Shown one piece after another: positions 45,767-54,443 of a stretch of 64,000 bases of DNA. Where the stretch lies: NCBI GenBank assembly GCA_963849955.1, contig CAWKJU010000022.1, positions 1-64,000 of the forward strand. Direction: 5' to 3'. Position numbers and translations under genes: made by a program. Below the pieces are notes generated by a model that had not been told where the DNA came from, made no database searches, and saw only the letters and a program-made list of their open reading frames with translations. The stretch comes from CAWFGW01 sp963849955. GTDB taxonomy: Bacteria; Bacteroidota; Bacteroidia; Cytophagales; JAAEPT01. Every line of letters begins with the position of its first letter. The first letter of the stretch is position 1.

Positions 45767-46477
45767 CTATCGAACAGTTTGTGCAAGTAATAAAAAAACA
45801 GTAGGCTGTTTATGTAAATCAATGGTCTGTTTCTTCCAAGCATGTATTGGCATTGTTTTAATATACGCCTTTTCGTCAGTTACATTTGATGCTACACAGA
45901 GCAAGGTATCTGCACTACATTGTTTGATCAAATCCTCCAACATATGATTGTTGCGGAAGGGGGTTTCAATAAAAATCTGTGTCTGTCGGTTTGACGCACT
46001 TAAAGCCTCCACCACCTTTATTTGTGCAATCCGTTTTGGACGGTCAATAGGTAAATAACCGTGAAAAGTAAACGATTGTCCGTTTAAGCCTGAGCCCATG
46101 AGCGCCATTATAATAGAGGAAGGGCCCACTAATGGTTCCACCTTCCATTTTTTCTCATGTGCTATTTGCACGGCCAAGGCTCCCGGGTCAGCCACTCCGG
46201 GACAACCTGCTTCGGACATAACGCCTATGGTTTTGATTTTTGGGTTGGTGAAAAAGTGAAGAATCTGTTCTTTTTTAGTTTTTTTATCTAATGTCTCAAA
46301 TCGTAAGTCTTCAATTGTAAGTCCCAATCGCAAACTACTCACATACCTGCGAGCAGTACGGACTTCTTCCACTAAGAACATATCGCAAGCCAATACGGCT
46401 TCTTTTACTTGTTCAGGTATTACTTTTTCAACAGTATTTTCAGCGAGGGGTAGTGGTATTAGTAGTAGTTTACTCAT
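45767..46477 (-). CDS. RsmI-like SAM-dependent methyltransferase
   Basis: A 236-residue member of the tetrapyrrole-methylase-fold family, related to the rRNA 2'-O-methyltransferase RsmI. SAM- and substrate-binding blocks are visible: IGVMSEAGCPGVADPGALAV at about 93-112, VGPSSIIMALMGSGLNGQ and FIETPFRNNHMLEDL. It starts inside the end of the alpha/beta hydrolase gene with an 8-bp overlap, implying coupled translation. The true target is uncertain; 16S rRNA modification is the likeliest by family. Confidence 0.82.
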   Translation of the reverse strand: MSKLLLIPLPLAENTVEKVIPEQVKEAVLACDMFLVEEVRTARRYVSSLRLGLTIEDLRFETLDKKTKKEQILHFFTNPKIKTIGVMSEAGCPGVADPGALAVQIAHEKKWKVEPLVGPSSIIMALMGSGLNGQSFTFHGYLPIDRPKRIAQIKVVEALSASNRQTQIFIETPFRNNHMLEDLIKQCSADTLLCVASNVTDEKAYIKTMPIHAWKKQTIDLHKQPTVFLLLAQTVR

Positions 46478-47237
46478 TTAACATTGCGTATAAAACGTCC
46501 ATAAATTCATTGGGTTTCTCTGCATGTACCCAATGTCCTGCTCCTTTTATTGAAGCTATTTTTGCTTGAGGAAAATGTTGCATTATTACTTGTCGATCTC
46601 CTCGTTGTATATAATCTGATGCCGCTCCACCTATGAAATAGGTTGGTCCATCAAACACTTGATTTTTCTCCAATGGCTGACCTATTTCATTGATGTTCTT
46701 TTCAATTACCGACAAGTTATGTTTCCATTGAAAGTTGGATCCATCTATGCGATCTAAATTTTTTAATAAAAACTGGCGCACTCCTGCATTATCAACCAAA
46801 GGCATCATACGCTCTTCAGCTTCTTTTCTGCTGGTCACTGTTTGTACTTTTACACTATGAAAAGCATTCATTATAGTTTCGTGATGCGGTGGGTAATATT
46901 TAGGAGCGATATCTACAATAATTAATTTATCAACCATTTCAGGATACTTAGTCGCAAACAGCATCGCATTTTTCCCACCCATTGAATGCCCCATAATAAT
47001 GGCAGAAGCTAGATGTTGTTGCTCTATAAATTCCTTCAAATCCTCCGACATCACGTCATAGTTAAATTCATCGCTATGTGGTGATTTACCATGATTACGT
47101 TGATCCACTAAATAAACTTCGTATCCGTTTTCAGACAACATTTTTCCAGCAGTAATCCAATTATCCAAGGTGCCAAATAATCCATGAAGGATAACAAGCG
47201 GCTTTCCTTCACCCAGTTTTTTAAAGTTCAGTTTCAT
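46470..47237 (-). CDS. alpha/beta-hydrolase-fold esterase-like protein
   Basis: A 255-residue cytoplasmic hydrolase, related to YbfF-type esterases. The oxyanion motif HGLFGTLDNW is at 19-28 and the nucleophile elbow GHSMGGK (Ser near 98) follows. An acid in the C-terminal part and the final catalytic His in GAGHWVHAEKP are as expected. It overlaps pdxJ by 4 bp and the next methyltransferase gene by 8 bp, forming one operon. The substrate is unknown. Confidence 0.88.
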   Translation of the reverse strand: MKLNFKKLGEGKPLVILHGLFGTLDNWITAGKMLSENGYEVYLVDQRNHGKSPHSDEFNYDVMSEDLKEFIEQQHLASAIIMGHSMGGKNAMLFATKYPEMVDKLIIVDIAPKYYPPHHETIMNAFHSVKVQTVTSRKEAEERMMPLVDNAGVRQFLLKNLDRIDGSNFQWKHNLSVIEKNINEIGQPLEKNQVFDGPTYFIGGAASDYIQRGDRQVIMQHFPQAKIASIKGAGHWVHAEKPNEFMDVLYAMLNE

Positions 47238-47947
47238 TTCAGTTGTCTTAAATACAATTGAATCGTGTTTTCTAATCCTAAATATAACGCATCACAAATC
47301 AATGCGTGACCGATGGATACTTCTTTTAATCCTTCAATGTTTTGATGAAAATAAGCTAAGTTATCCAGATCCAAATCATGTCCAGCATTAATTTCTAACC
47401 CCGCACTTGTAGCAACTTTAGCCGTTTCGGAATAATGCTCAATCGCCTGTTCCGGGTTTTTATGATATGCTAGTGCATAGCTTTCAGTATATAACTCTAT
47501 TCGATCGGTGCCTGTTTGCAATGCCGACTCAATTAAACTTGGATTCGGATCTAAGAAAATTGAAGTCCGTATTCCTAACGCTTTAAACTCAGCTACCAAA
47601 TCAGTCAAATAAGCCTGGTGCTTAATAGTATCCCAACCTGCATTCGAAGTAATAGCATCAGGAGCATCAGGAACCAACGTCACTTGGTGTGGCACTGTTT
47701 CACGAACCAATTGCATAAATCGTTGGTCAGGATTGCCTTCAATATTTAATTCGGTAGTCACAACTTTTTTAAGCGCTACTACATCCGTATATCGAATGTG
47801 TCGCTCATCGGGCCGTGGGTGCACGGTGATTCCTTCTGCACCAAACTTTTCGCAATTCATTGCCGTCTTAATGACATCAGGATTATTACCTCCTCGCGAA
47901 TTTCTGATCACCGCTATCTTATTGATATTTACACTAAGCTTAGTCAT
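47234..47947 (-). CDS. pdxJ: pyridoxine 5'-phosphate synthase
   Basis: Last step of the DXP-dependent pathway to vitamin B6, condensing 1-deoxyxylulose 5-phosphate with 3-amino-2-oxopropyl phosphate. The 237-residue protein has the diagnostic VNINKIAVIRNSRGG at the N-terminus, GITVHPRPDERHI near 40-52, and GLEINAGHDLDLDNL near 186. It heads the pdxJ-hydrolase-methyltransferase operon and is divergent from yqeY. Confidence 0.95.
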   Translation of the reverse strand: MTKLSVNINKIAVIRNSRGGNNPDVIKTAMNCEKFGAEGITVHPRPDERHIRYTDVVALKKVVTTELNIEGNPDQRFMQLVRETVPHQVTLVPDAPDAITSNAGWDTIKHQAYLTDLVAEFKALGIRTSIFLDPNPSLIESALQTGTDRIELYTESYALAYHKNPEQAIEHYSETAKVATSAGLEINAGHDLDLDNLAYFHQNIEGLKEVSIGHALICDALYLGLENTIQLYLRQLK

Positions 47948-47963
47948 GCTACTGAATTTGTAT

Positions 47964-47971
47964 TAAATTTG
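47964..47971 (+). promoter_or_regulatory. candidate -7 element for yqeY
   Basis: TAAATTTG matches TAnnTTTG exactly, 30 bp before the ATG at 48002. No clear upstream TTG is found at the right spacing. Confidence 0.4.
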
Positions 47972-48001
47972 AACAAATTAACAGAAAATAAGCTACACGA
48001 A

Positions 48002-48451
48002 ATGGGTTTAAAGGAACAAATTGATGCAGACATCAAAAAAGCGATGTTGGCAAAAGATAAAGACGGTTTGAGAGCACTTCGCGCATTGAAGTCATCAATA
48101 TTACTGGCAGAAACTGAAAAAGGCAATGAGGGACAGTTATCTCCTGAAAAAGAATTGAACCTATTAATGAAATCAGCAAAACAACGAAAAGAGTCTGCGG
48201 AGATTTATAAACAACAAAACCGTGAAGACTTAATGGAAACTGAGTTGATTGAGTTAGAAATCATTGAAAGATACCTTCCTAAACAACTTTCTGATGATGA
48301 GTTAAAAGCTAAACTTGCTGAAATTATAGCTAAAGTTGGTGCCTCGGGTCCTGCTGACATGGGAAAAGTGATGGGTGTGGCTTCAAAAGAACTTTCTGGC
48401 GGTGCCGATGGACGAAGAATTTCAACAACTGTAAAAGAATTGTTAGGCTAA
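48002..48451 (+). CDS. yqeY: GatB/YqeY-domain protein
   Basis: A 149-residue protein similar to the YqeY family, which resembles the tail domain of the GatB tRNA-amidotransferase subunit; the role is uncertain. The sequence EQIDADIKKAMLAKDKD begins the helical first part. The second part contains LPKQLSDDELKAKLAEII and the end ASKELSGGADGRRIS. I use the ATG at 48002 (MGLKEQ); a longer open frame upstream overlaps pdxJ and has no family similarity. The next gene begins 3 bp after the stop. Confidence 0.88.
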   Translation: MGLKEQIDADIKKAMLAKDKDGLRALRALKSSILLAETEKGNEGQLSPEKELNLLMKSAKQRKESAEIYKQQNREDLMETELIELEIIERYLPKQLSDDELKAKLAEIIAKVGASGPADMGKVMGVASKELSGGADGRRISTTVKELLG

Positions 48452-48454
48452 GTC

Positions 48455-48982
48455 TTGAAATTACTCGATATCATCATATTAGTTCCTCTTTTATGGGGTG
48501 CTTATAAAGGTTTTACAAAAGGGTTTGTGATGGAGGTTGTAAGTCTGCTCGCTTTTGTTTTAGCGATTCTTATTGCTTTCAAAACCTTACATCTTGGCAT
48601 CGAGTTAATACGACCCTACATCAGTGCGGAAAGTTTTCTGCCTTTAATTTCTTTTGTACTTATCTTTATCGCTGTCGTTTTACTTATTAATCTGGCAGGG
48701 AAACTCATCAAAAAATTCCTTGACATTACCTTATTAGGTAAAGTAGACGATATTGCTGGTGCGGTTTTAGGTGCTTTAAAATGGGCATTTGGTTTAAGTA
48801 CCATATTATGGTTGATGAACCAAGCTCAAATTGTTGTACCAAATGATGTTGTAGAAGACTCCATCTTATTTCCTTATTTGGTTAAATATGGCCCCTCACT
48901 GATAAATACGGTTTCTGAAATTGTGCCTTATGGACGTGGTATAGTTGACGCTATTAATGAACTGTTAGTTCCGCTCCAATGA
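48455..48982 (+). CDS. cvpA: CvpA-family membrane protein
   Basis: A 175-residue CvpA-like membrane protein with four hydrophobic segments and the N-terminal LDIIILVPLLWGAYKGFTKGF signature. CvpA is linked to colicin V production and envelope homeostasis; its role here is inferred. The start is a TTG, giving MKLLD; no ATG lies nearby in frame. It overlaps the next gene by 4 bp (ATGA). Confidence 0.85.
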   Translation: MKLLDIIILVPLLWGAYKGFTKGFVMEVVSLLAFVLAILIAFKTLHLGIELIRPYISAESFLPLISFVLIFIAVVLLINLAGKLIKKFLDITLLGKVDDIAGAVLGALKWAFGLSTILWLMNQAQIVVPNDVVEDSILFPYLVKYGPSLINTVSEIVPYGRGIVDAINELLVPLQ

Positions 48983-49548
48983 TTTTAATCATCGACAACT
49001 ACGACTCTTTTACGCTTAACCTGGCGGAATATTTTCATCGACTCGGCAAAGAAACTCATGTGTTAAGAAATGATTTGCCCCTTGAAAAGTATTGTGAAAT
49101 GGAGTATGAAGGTGTCATTCTCTCTCCAGGACCACAACTCCCTACAAATGCGAATCAACTTTTATCAATCATCGAATATTATGAAAAAAGTCACCCTATA
49201 CTAGGTATTTGCCTAGGTCATCAAGCACTAAACGAATTTTATGGCGGGTCGTTAAGGAAATTGCCCCAACCAAAACATGGTAAAGTTTCTGAAGTCAGTC
49301 ACACACAATCGGCTGTTTTTGAACATCTTTCCAGTCCTTTATCCGTTGTTCGCTATCACTCTTGGGAAATAAATAAACTTGCAACCCCACTCAAGCCGCT
49401 GGCTCATGCTATGGATGACAATAGCATTATGGCTTTTAGCCATTTAACTAAACCGATTACTGGAATTCAGTTTCATCCTGAATCAATTTTAACGACCTTT
49501 GGGATGGATATTTTAAAAAATTGGTTAATTGTAAACACTATTTCTTAA
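48979..49548 (+). CDS. anthranilate/aminodeoxychorismate synthase glutamine amidotransferase
   Basis: Class I glutamine amidotransferase of the PabA/TrpG group, 189 residues, supplying ammonia to chorismate-using synthases. The first motif is DNYDSFTLNLAEYF at 6-19. The catalytic Cys lies in GICLGHQALNEFYGG, and the catalytic His in GIQFHPESI. No companion synthase gene is in the window, so PabA and TrpG cannot be told apart. Confidence 0.88.
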   Translation: MILIIDNYDSFTLNLAEYFHRLGKETHVLRNDLPLEKYCEMEYEGVILSPGPQLPTNANQLLSIIEYYEKSHPILGICLGHQALNEFYGGSLRKLPQPKHGKVSEVSHTQSAVFEHLSSPLSVVRYHSWEINKLATPLKPLAHAMDDNSIMAFSHLTKPITGIQFHPESILTTFGMDILKNWLIVNTIS

Positions 49549-49573
49549 TTTGTAACCCATAAATTGTTGAAAT

Positions 49574-50329
49574 ATGTCATTCACACTAAAACAAGAAGGT
49601 AAATTTAAATTCATAGACGAAGGTGAGGGGGAACCTTTGCTTCTGCTACATGGGTTGTTTGGTGCTTTAAGCAATTGGGATGGCGTAATCAAACACTTTA
49701 GCAAAAACTATCGGGTCATTATTCCAATGATTCCTATTTATACCATCAATATTACCCAAGCCACCATAAAAGGACTTACCAGATACGTTGAACGTTTTAT
49801 CCAGTTTAAAGAACTAAAAAACTTTACGCTCATCGGAAATTCTTTAGGAGGCCATCTTGGGCTTGTGTATACTTTAAAAAATCAAAACAACGTCAAACGA
49901 CTTGTGTTAACAGGTAGTTCTGGCTTATTTGAAGACACTATGGGAGGCAGTTTCCCTAGAAGAGGCAATTACGATTTTGTTGCAGACCGTGTGGCTTATA
50001 CTTTTTACGACCCAAAAATAGCTACTAAAGAATTAGTTGATGATGTGTTTGAAGTCACTAAAAGCACACCAAAGTGCCTTCGTATGATTTCAATTGCTCG
50101 TTCAGCTCAACGCCATAATCTGTCGGACGATTTACCTACGTTGAAACTCCCTACATTGCTTATTTGGGGATTAAATGATACCATAACACCACCAATGGTC
50201 GGTCATGAATTCAATCGGCTTATTCCCAACTCCACATTAAAATTTGTTGATAAGTGCGGACACGCTCCTATGATGGAGCGTCCAGAAAAGTTTAACGAGT
50301 TATTTGAGGATTTTCTGAAGCAACTATGA
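49574..50329 (+). CDS. alpha/beta-hydrolase-fold protein
   Basis: A 251-residue hydrolase with oxyanion motif LLHGLFGALSNW, nucleophile elbow GNSLGGHLG (Ser near residue 93), acid in GLNDTITPP, and catalytic His in CGHAPMMERP. Overlaps the CBS-domain gene by 4 bp. The substrate is unknown. Confidence 0.87.
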   Translation: MSFTLKQEGKFKFIDEGEGEPLLLLHGLFGALSNWDGVIKHFSKNYRVIIPMIPIYTINITQATIKGLTRYVERFIQFKELKNFTLIGNSLGGHLGLVYTLKNQNNVKRLVLTGSSGLFEDTMGGSFPRRGNYDFVADRVAYTFYDPKIATKELVDDVFEVTKSTPKCLRMISIARSAQRHNLSDDLPTLKLPTLLIWGLNDTITPPMVGHEFNRLIPNSTLKFVDKCGHAPMMERPEKFNELFEDFLKQL

Positions 50330-50991
50330 TAGCTAGCAATTTCATCAACCCAAATATTCCCTCCCTAAAACCTACTGATAGCTCTCAAAGAGCGTTAGAC
50401 TTTATGGAGGAATTTAAATTATACCATCTACCAGTGGTGTATAAAGAACAGTATTTAGGGATAATCTCTGAAACTGTATTGCTGAATGACTACGATACTT
50501 CCGGATCTGTTTCTAACTACAAACTCGACTTTCAGAACGTATCCCTATCACCAATGCACTATATCTATGATATTACGCACGTGTTAGTTCATAATAAACT
50601 ATCGATAGTACCAATCATCAATTCTCAAGAATCGTTTGAAGGTGTAGTAACTTTTGAAGACGTCTTAAAAGGTTACGGTACATGGAGTGCTAGCCGAAGT
50701 CCCGGTAGTGTCTTTGAAATTTTACTTAAATCCAATGATTATTCGTTAGGCGAAATATCCCGTATTATTGAATCTAATGGTGCTCGTTTGTTGAGTAGCT
50801 TTATTCGAACTTATAATGATGATCCCACCCAATTATTATTAAGTATTAAATTAGATAAAGAAAATGTACCAAGTGTTTTTGCGGCACTTGAACGACATGA
50901 ATATAACATAGTAGGAAAATATGGAAAAACAGACGAGCGTGATGATGATATCGATCGTCTACAACACCTTTTTAAGTATTTGAATACTTAA
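50326..50991 (+). CDS. CBS-domain protein
   Basis: A 221-residue cytoplasmic protein with paired CBS-type domains in the N-terminal half (ALDFMEEFKLYHLPVV and ITHVLVHNKLSIVPII). A C-terminal ACT-like part contains EISRIIESNGARLLSSFI. CBS pairs bind adenine nucleotides and regulate partners. It starts inside the hydrolase gene with the ATGA overlap and precedes nadK. Confidence 0.85.
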   Translation: MIASNFINPNIPSLKPTDSSQRALDFMEEFKLYHLPVVYKEQYLGIISETVLLNDYDTSGSVSNYKLDFQNVSLSPMHYIYDITHVLVHNKLSIVPIINSQESFEGVVTFEDVLKGYGTWSASRSPGSVFEILLKSNDYSLGEISRIIESNGARLLSSFIRTYNDDPTQLLLSIKLDKENVPSVFAALERHEYNIVGKYGKTDERDDDIDRLQHLFKYLNT

Positions 50992-51030
50992 TTTCTTAGA
51001 TTTAGCCCATCACTAAATTATCAAGCATTT

Positions 51031-51903
51031 ATGCGAATCGCTATTTTTGGACGTACATTCAATAAAAGTTGTATCCCTTACATCCAACAAATATTTGATA
51101 TTTTAAAGGAGAAAGAAGTAACGTATTTTGTGATTGATCCGCTCTATCAATTTTTGAGCAAGAACGATGTGGTAATGGATACTACAGTCTTTGAAGGAAA
51201 AGCAGATCTTCCAGAAATTGATTTTGCCTTCAGCATAGGCGGAGATGGTACATTATTAGAAACTGTTACTTACATCGAAAGTCGACAAACCCCTATCTTA
51301 GCTATTAATGCGGGAAGACTGGGCTTTATGGCCACTGTCCAAATTGAAAAAATTAGCTCATCGTTAGAAAAATTCTTCAATAAAGAGTACACAGTTAGTG
51401 AAAGAATATTGGTTCAGATGAATACTGAAGACAAGTTGTTTGGAGAAGATAACTTTGCCTTAAATGAATTTGCTATTCTAAAAAGGGATTCTTCCTCTAT
51501 GATTGTGATTCAAGCTTACATCAATGGGGAGTTTCTAAATACTTACTGGGCTGATGGTTTAATCGTCTCAACCCCTACAGGCTCAACTGGATATTCCTTA
51601 AGTTGTGGGGGACCACTCGTAATGCCCACCACCAACAACTTCATCATTGCTCCTATAAACCCTCATAATTTAAACGTGAGACCACTTATTGTTCCAGATG
51701 ACTGCACTTTGAGTTTTAAAATTGAAGGTAGAAGCAAAAGCTTTTTGGTTTCGCTTGACTATCGTTCAAAAAAAATAGGGGCAAATAAAGAAATAATAGT
51801 TTCTAAGGCAGATTTTAAAACCAAACTCATTGAAATCGAGGAATCTAACTACTTTAATGTACTTAGAAACAAACTTAATTGGGGGCTAGATGCTAGAAAC
51901 TAG
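51031..51903 (+). CDS. nadK: NAD kinase
   Basis: Phosphorylates NAD to NADP. The 290-residue product shows the GGDGT motif at 70-74 (FSIGGDGTLLE), NAGRLGFMA near 93-101, and the conserved block STPTGSTGYSLSCGGP near 185-200. The gene directly precedes the DUF6089 pair. Confidence 0.95.
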   Translation: MRIAIFGRTFNKSCIPYIQQIFDILKEKEVTYFVIDPLYQFLSKNDVVMDTTVFEGKADLPEIDFAFSIGGDGTLLETVTYIESRQTPILAINAGRLGFMATVQIEKISSSLEKFFNKEYTVSERILVQMNTEDKLFGEDNFALNEFAILKRDSSSMIVIQAYINGEFLNTYWADGLIVSTPTGSTGYSLSCGGPLVMPTTNNFIIAPINPHNLNVRPLIVPDDCTLSFKIEGRSKSFLVSLDYRSKKIGANKEIIVSKADFKTKLIEIEESNYFNVLRNKLNWGLDARN

Positions 51904-51933
51904 ATATATGTGGGAAAAAGATATTTTGAAAAC

Positions 51934-52890
51934 ATGGAAAAGTTATCCACATTTGTGGCGTTGAATAACATATCAAAAATAGCACTCACCACTATAGTTT
52001 TAATTTCAATAACTCTTGCTGTAGACGCACAGAAGTTTAAAAAGAAATCAAAATATATGAGCATTGGACCAACTATCAATGCTATAAATTATTTTGGTGA
52101 ATTAGATGCGGGACAAAGTTTTGCAGCGACTTCGTTAAAGTTTACCCGCTGGAATTTAGGTTGCGTTTTAGAAAAAAGAGTACACCCACGTGTTACCGCC
52201 AGAACAGCCATTAGTTGGGGAAGAATTCAAGGTAACGATGCAAAGAGTAGCAATACTGAAGGATGGGACCTATATAGAAATGCCCGAAATCTTACTTTTA
52301 GAAATGATTTGTTCGAATTTAAAGTCGATGGGATTGTCGATTTGTTTCAGAACAGAAAAGGGGTAGAAAAAAGAATTAAATTGACTCCGTATGGTTTTCT
52401 AGGAATTGGTTTATTATACCACAATCCGAAAGGATACTTTGCGCCAAATGATGAATGGGTAGCATTACAGCCTCTGGGAACCGAAGGGCAAAATTTAAAA
52501 GGAAGCAGCCTTGAACCCTACTCTCGCCTACAAGTGGTAGTACCTTTTGGTATAGGTATCCGCTATAAAGTCAGTGTACTTTGGGATGTAGCATTTGAGG
52601 TAGGGTGGAGAAAAACATTTACTGATTATTTAGATGATGTAGGTGGCTCTTTTACTGACAAAGCTAATTTTGCTCCGCTTACTCCTGAATATTACCTTTC
52701 TGACCCGTCAATTTATGCAGATAATAATCCTTTAGGCACTTATAGAAGTCCAGAAGGGCACCGATATACCAAAGGTTTTGAAGAAGGGCAAAAGCGGGGT
52801 GGTGATGGTAATGACTGGTATGTTGTAACAGGCTTTCACATCACCTATATATTCCACCCTAAGCTAGCATCACCTAAATTTAAAGGGTAA
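51934..52890 (+). CDS. DUF6089/PorG-like outer-membrane beta-barrel 1
   Basis: A 318-residue predicted outer-membrane beta-barrel, with a signal region at about 20-32 (LTTIVLISITLAVDAQ). The mature protein opens SIGPTINAINYFGELDAG and has repeated aromatic beta-strands (VVPFGIGIRYKVS, FEVGWRKTFTDYLDDVGG, FHITYIFHPK). It resembles DUF6089, the family that includes T9SS protein PorG. I use ATG 51934; the frame could begin at GTG 51910, which adds eight polar residues. The PorG role is inferred from family and context. Confidence 0.75.
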   Translation: MEKLSTFVALNNISKIALTTIVLISITLAVDAQKFKKKSKYMSIGPTINAINYFGELDAGQSFAATSLKFTRWNLGCVLEKRVHPRVTARTAISWGRIQGNDAKSSNTEGWDLYRNARNLTFRNDLFEFKVDGIVDLFQNRKGVEKRIKLTPYGFLGIGLLYHNPKGYFAPNDEWVALQPLGTEGQNLKGSSLEPYSRLQVVVPFGIGIRYKVSVLWDVAFEVGWRKTFTDYLDDVGGSFTDKANFAPLTPEYYLSDPSIYADNNPLGTYRSPEGHRYTKGFEEGQKRGGDGNDWYVVTGFHITYIFHPKLASPKFKG

Positions 52891-52939
52891 AGACTTATTA
52901 TCATTACAATAACTACAAACCACTTACGTTCTAAGCTGG

Positions 52940-53617
52940 ATGATGAATCGAATATATTTTCTCATAATACTATTAATTACTACAACAACCTCATTTGCAC
53001 AATCTGCTTATGAGCTTGACCATCATATAGAAATAGGGTTTGGTGTCGGTGCATTAAACTATACGGGCGATTTAGCTCCAAAACTCACTTATAAAAACGC
53101 TTCTCCTGGTTTTCAAGCTTTTTATCGACACAACCATAAAAAAGAAGTTTCGGTATTCCGCTTTAATCTTTTAATTGGCGAAGTTAAAGGTTCACACACA
53201 ATTCCAATACCGAATTTTGGCATAATAGATTCTAGCTTTTCAAGAACAGTAATGGAGTTAGCCGCCATATATGAATATAATTTTTTCAACTACCGAGACA
53301 TCAAAGAAAACTTTTTTATGAGTCCTTATCTTTTTGGTGGAATAGCAGCGACAGTTCTTTTTGGTGATGAAAGCCACGCAACTTTTACCATTCCTTTTGG
53401 AGTAGGGGTAAAATACAAACTATCTTCAAACTGGAACCTTGGTCTTGAATACGGGGTGAGAAAAACATTTTATGATCGAATTGATATGATCAATGAAGAT
53501 AAATCATTATCTCGCTCAACCCCAGCAGATTGGTATTACTTTCTAGGTCTTAACTTAAGTTATACATTCTATCAGCAAAAATGCCCCGAGTGTTCACCCA
53601 AAGATGTTCGCAGATAA
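52940..53617 (+). CDS. DUF6089/PorG-like outer-membrane beta-barrel 2
   Basis: A 225-residue second barrel with signal peptide MMNRIYFLIILLITTTTSFAQ (a second ATG one codon downstream is equally possible). It opens IEIGFGVGALNYTGDLAP and has IPFGVGVKYKLSSNWNLG and YGVRKTFYDRIDMINE, matching the strands of the preceding gene. The LNYTGDL start is the classic DUF6089 feature. This gene, just before uppS and bamA, is the better PorG candidate. Confidence 0.8.
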   Translation: MMNRIYFLIILLITTTTSFAQSAYELDHHIEIGFGVGALNYTGDLAPKLTYKNASPGFQAFYRHNHKKEVSVFRFNLLIGEVKGSHTIPIPNFGIIDSSFSRTVMELAAIYEYNFFNYRDIKENFFMSPYLFGGIAATVLFGDESHATFTIPFGVGVKYKLSSNWNLGLEYGVRKTFYDRIDMINEDKSLSRSTPADWYYFLGLNLSYTFYQQKCPECSPKDVRR

Positions 53618-53628
53618 ATATGCCTTAA

Positions 53629-53656
53629 TAAAAACTTCTTAAAGAAGCTTTTTTTT
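53629..53656 (+). terminator. possible weak terminator before uppS
   Basis: AAAACTTC and GAAGCTTTTTT pair with one bulge around TTAAA and end in an eight-T run. It is 12 bp after the preceding stop. It may only partly block transcription into uppS. Confidence 0.4.
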
Positions 53657-53684
53657 GTACCTTGCAGCCCAATTTCTAGGGATT

Positions 53685-54443
53685 ATGAACCAGAAGATCA
53701 AAATTGATATACACAAAATTCCACAGCACATTGCCGTTATCATGGATGGGAATGGTCGTTGGGCTCAAAAAGCGGGAAAAGAACGTGTTTTTGGTCATCA
53801 AAATGGCGTTAATGCAGTTAAAGATACCGTTGAAGGTTGCCGTGAATTAGGTGTAAAATTTCTAACACTTTATGCTTTTTCAACGGAAAATTGGAATCGT
53901 CCCGTTGATGAAGTAAATGCTTTAATGGAGTTATTAGTACAAAGTATTGTGAACGAAACGGACAATCTTCAAAAAAATGATATACGCCTAAACTTTATTG
54001 GAGACATCACACGACTGCCTGAAAATTGTAAAAAAACCCTGTTTGAAGTGATTAATCAAACAGCTAATAATAAATCCATGACCCTTACTTTAGCACTTAG
54101 CTATAGTGGTAGGTGGGATATCGTAAATGCCTTCAAAAGCATTGCACAAGGATTAATAAATGGTGAATTGACACCAGATAAAATAAACGAACAACTGATT
54201 CAAGACCATTTATCAACCGCGAAAATGCCTGATCCTGAGCTAATAATTCGTACAAGTGGCGAATTTAGGATTAGTAATTTTCTGCTTTGGCAAATCGCAT
54301 ATTCGGAAATATACATTACCGAAACTTTGTGGCCAGAATTCAGAAAAGAACATTTGGAAGAAGCTCTTCGTGACTACCAATCAAGAGAGCGAAGATTTGG
54401 GAAGACGGGAGATCAGTTAAAGACAGAGACTGTTAGTAGATGA
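53685..54443 (+). CDS. uppS: isoprenyl transferase (undecaprenyl diphosphate synthase)
   Basis: Makes long-chain polyprenyl diphosphate used as the lipid carrier for cell-wall sugars. At 252 residues it shows IAVIMDGNGRWAQ at 17-29 (catalytic Asp), LTLYAFSTENWNRP near 66-79, and LIIRTSGEFRISNFLLWQ near 190. I use ATG 53685; an upstream TTG start in the same frame adds unrelated residues. It overlaps bamA by 4 bp. Confidence 0.95.
   Translation: MNQKIKIDIHKIPQHIAVIMDGNGRWAQKAGKERVFGHQNGVNAVKDTVEGCRELGVKFLTLYAFSTENWNRPVDEVNALMELLVQSIVNETDNLQKNDIRLNFIGDITRLPENCKKTLFEVINQTANNKSMTLTLALSYSGRWDIVNAFKSIAQGLINGELTPDKINEQLIQDHLSTAKMPDPELIIRTSGEFRISNFLLWQIAYSEIYITETLWPEFRKEHLEEALRDYQSRERRFGKTGDQLKTETVSR

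Noticed and set aside
47798..48001. Longer start for yqeY, beginning within pdxJ
   Set aside because: The extension is antisense to pdxJ, has no family similarity, and the family starts at the ATG at 48002.
51910..51933. GTG start for the first DUF6089 gene
   Set aside because: It adds only MGKRYFEN before MEKLST; the ATG at 51934 is the more usual start, though GTG cannot be excluded.
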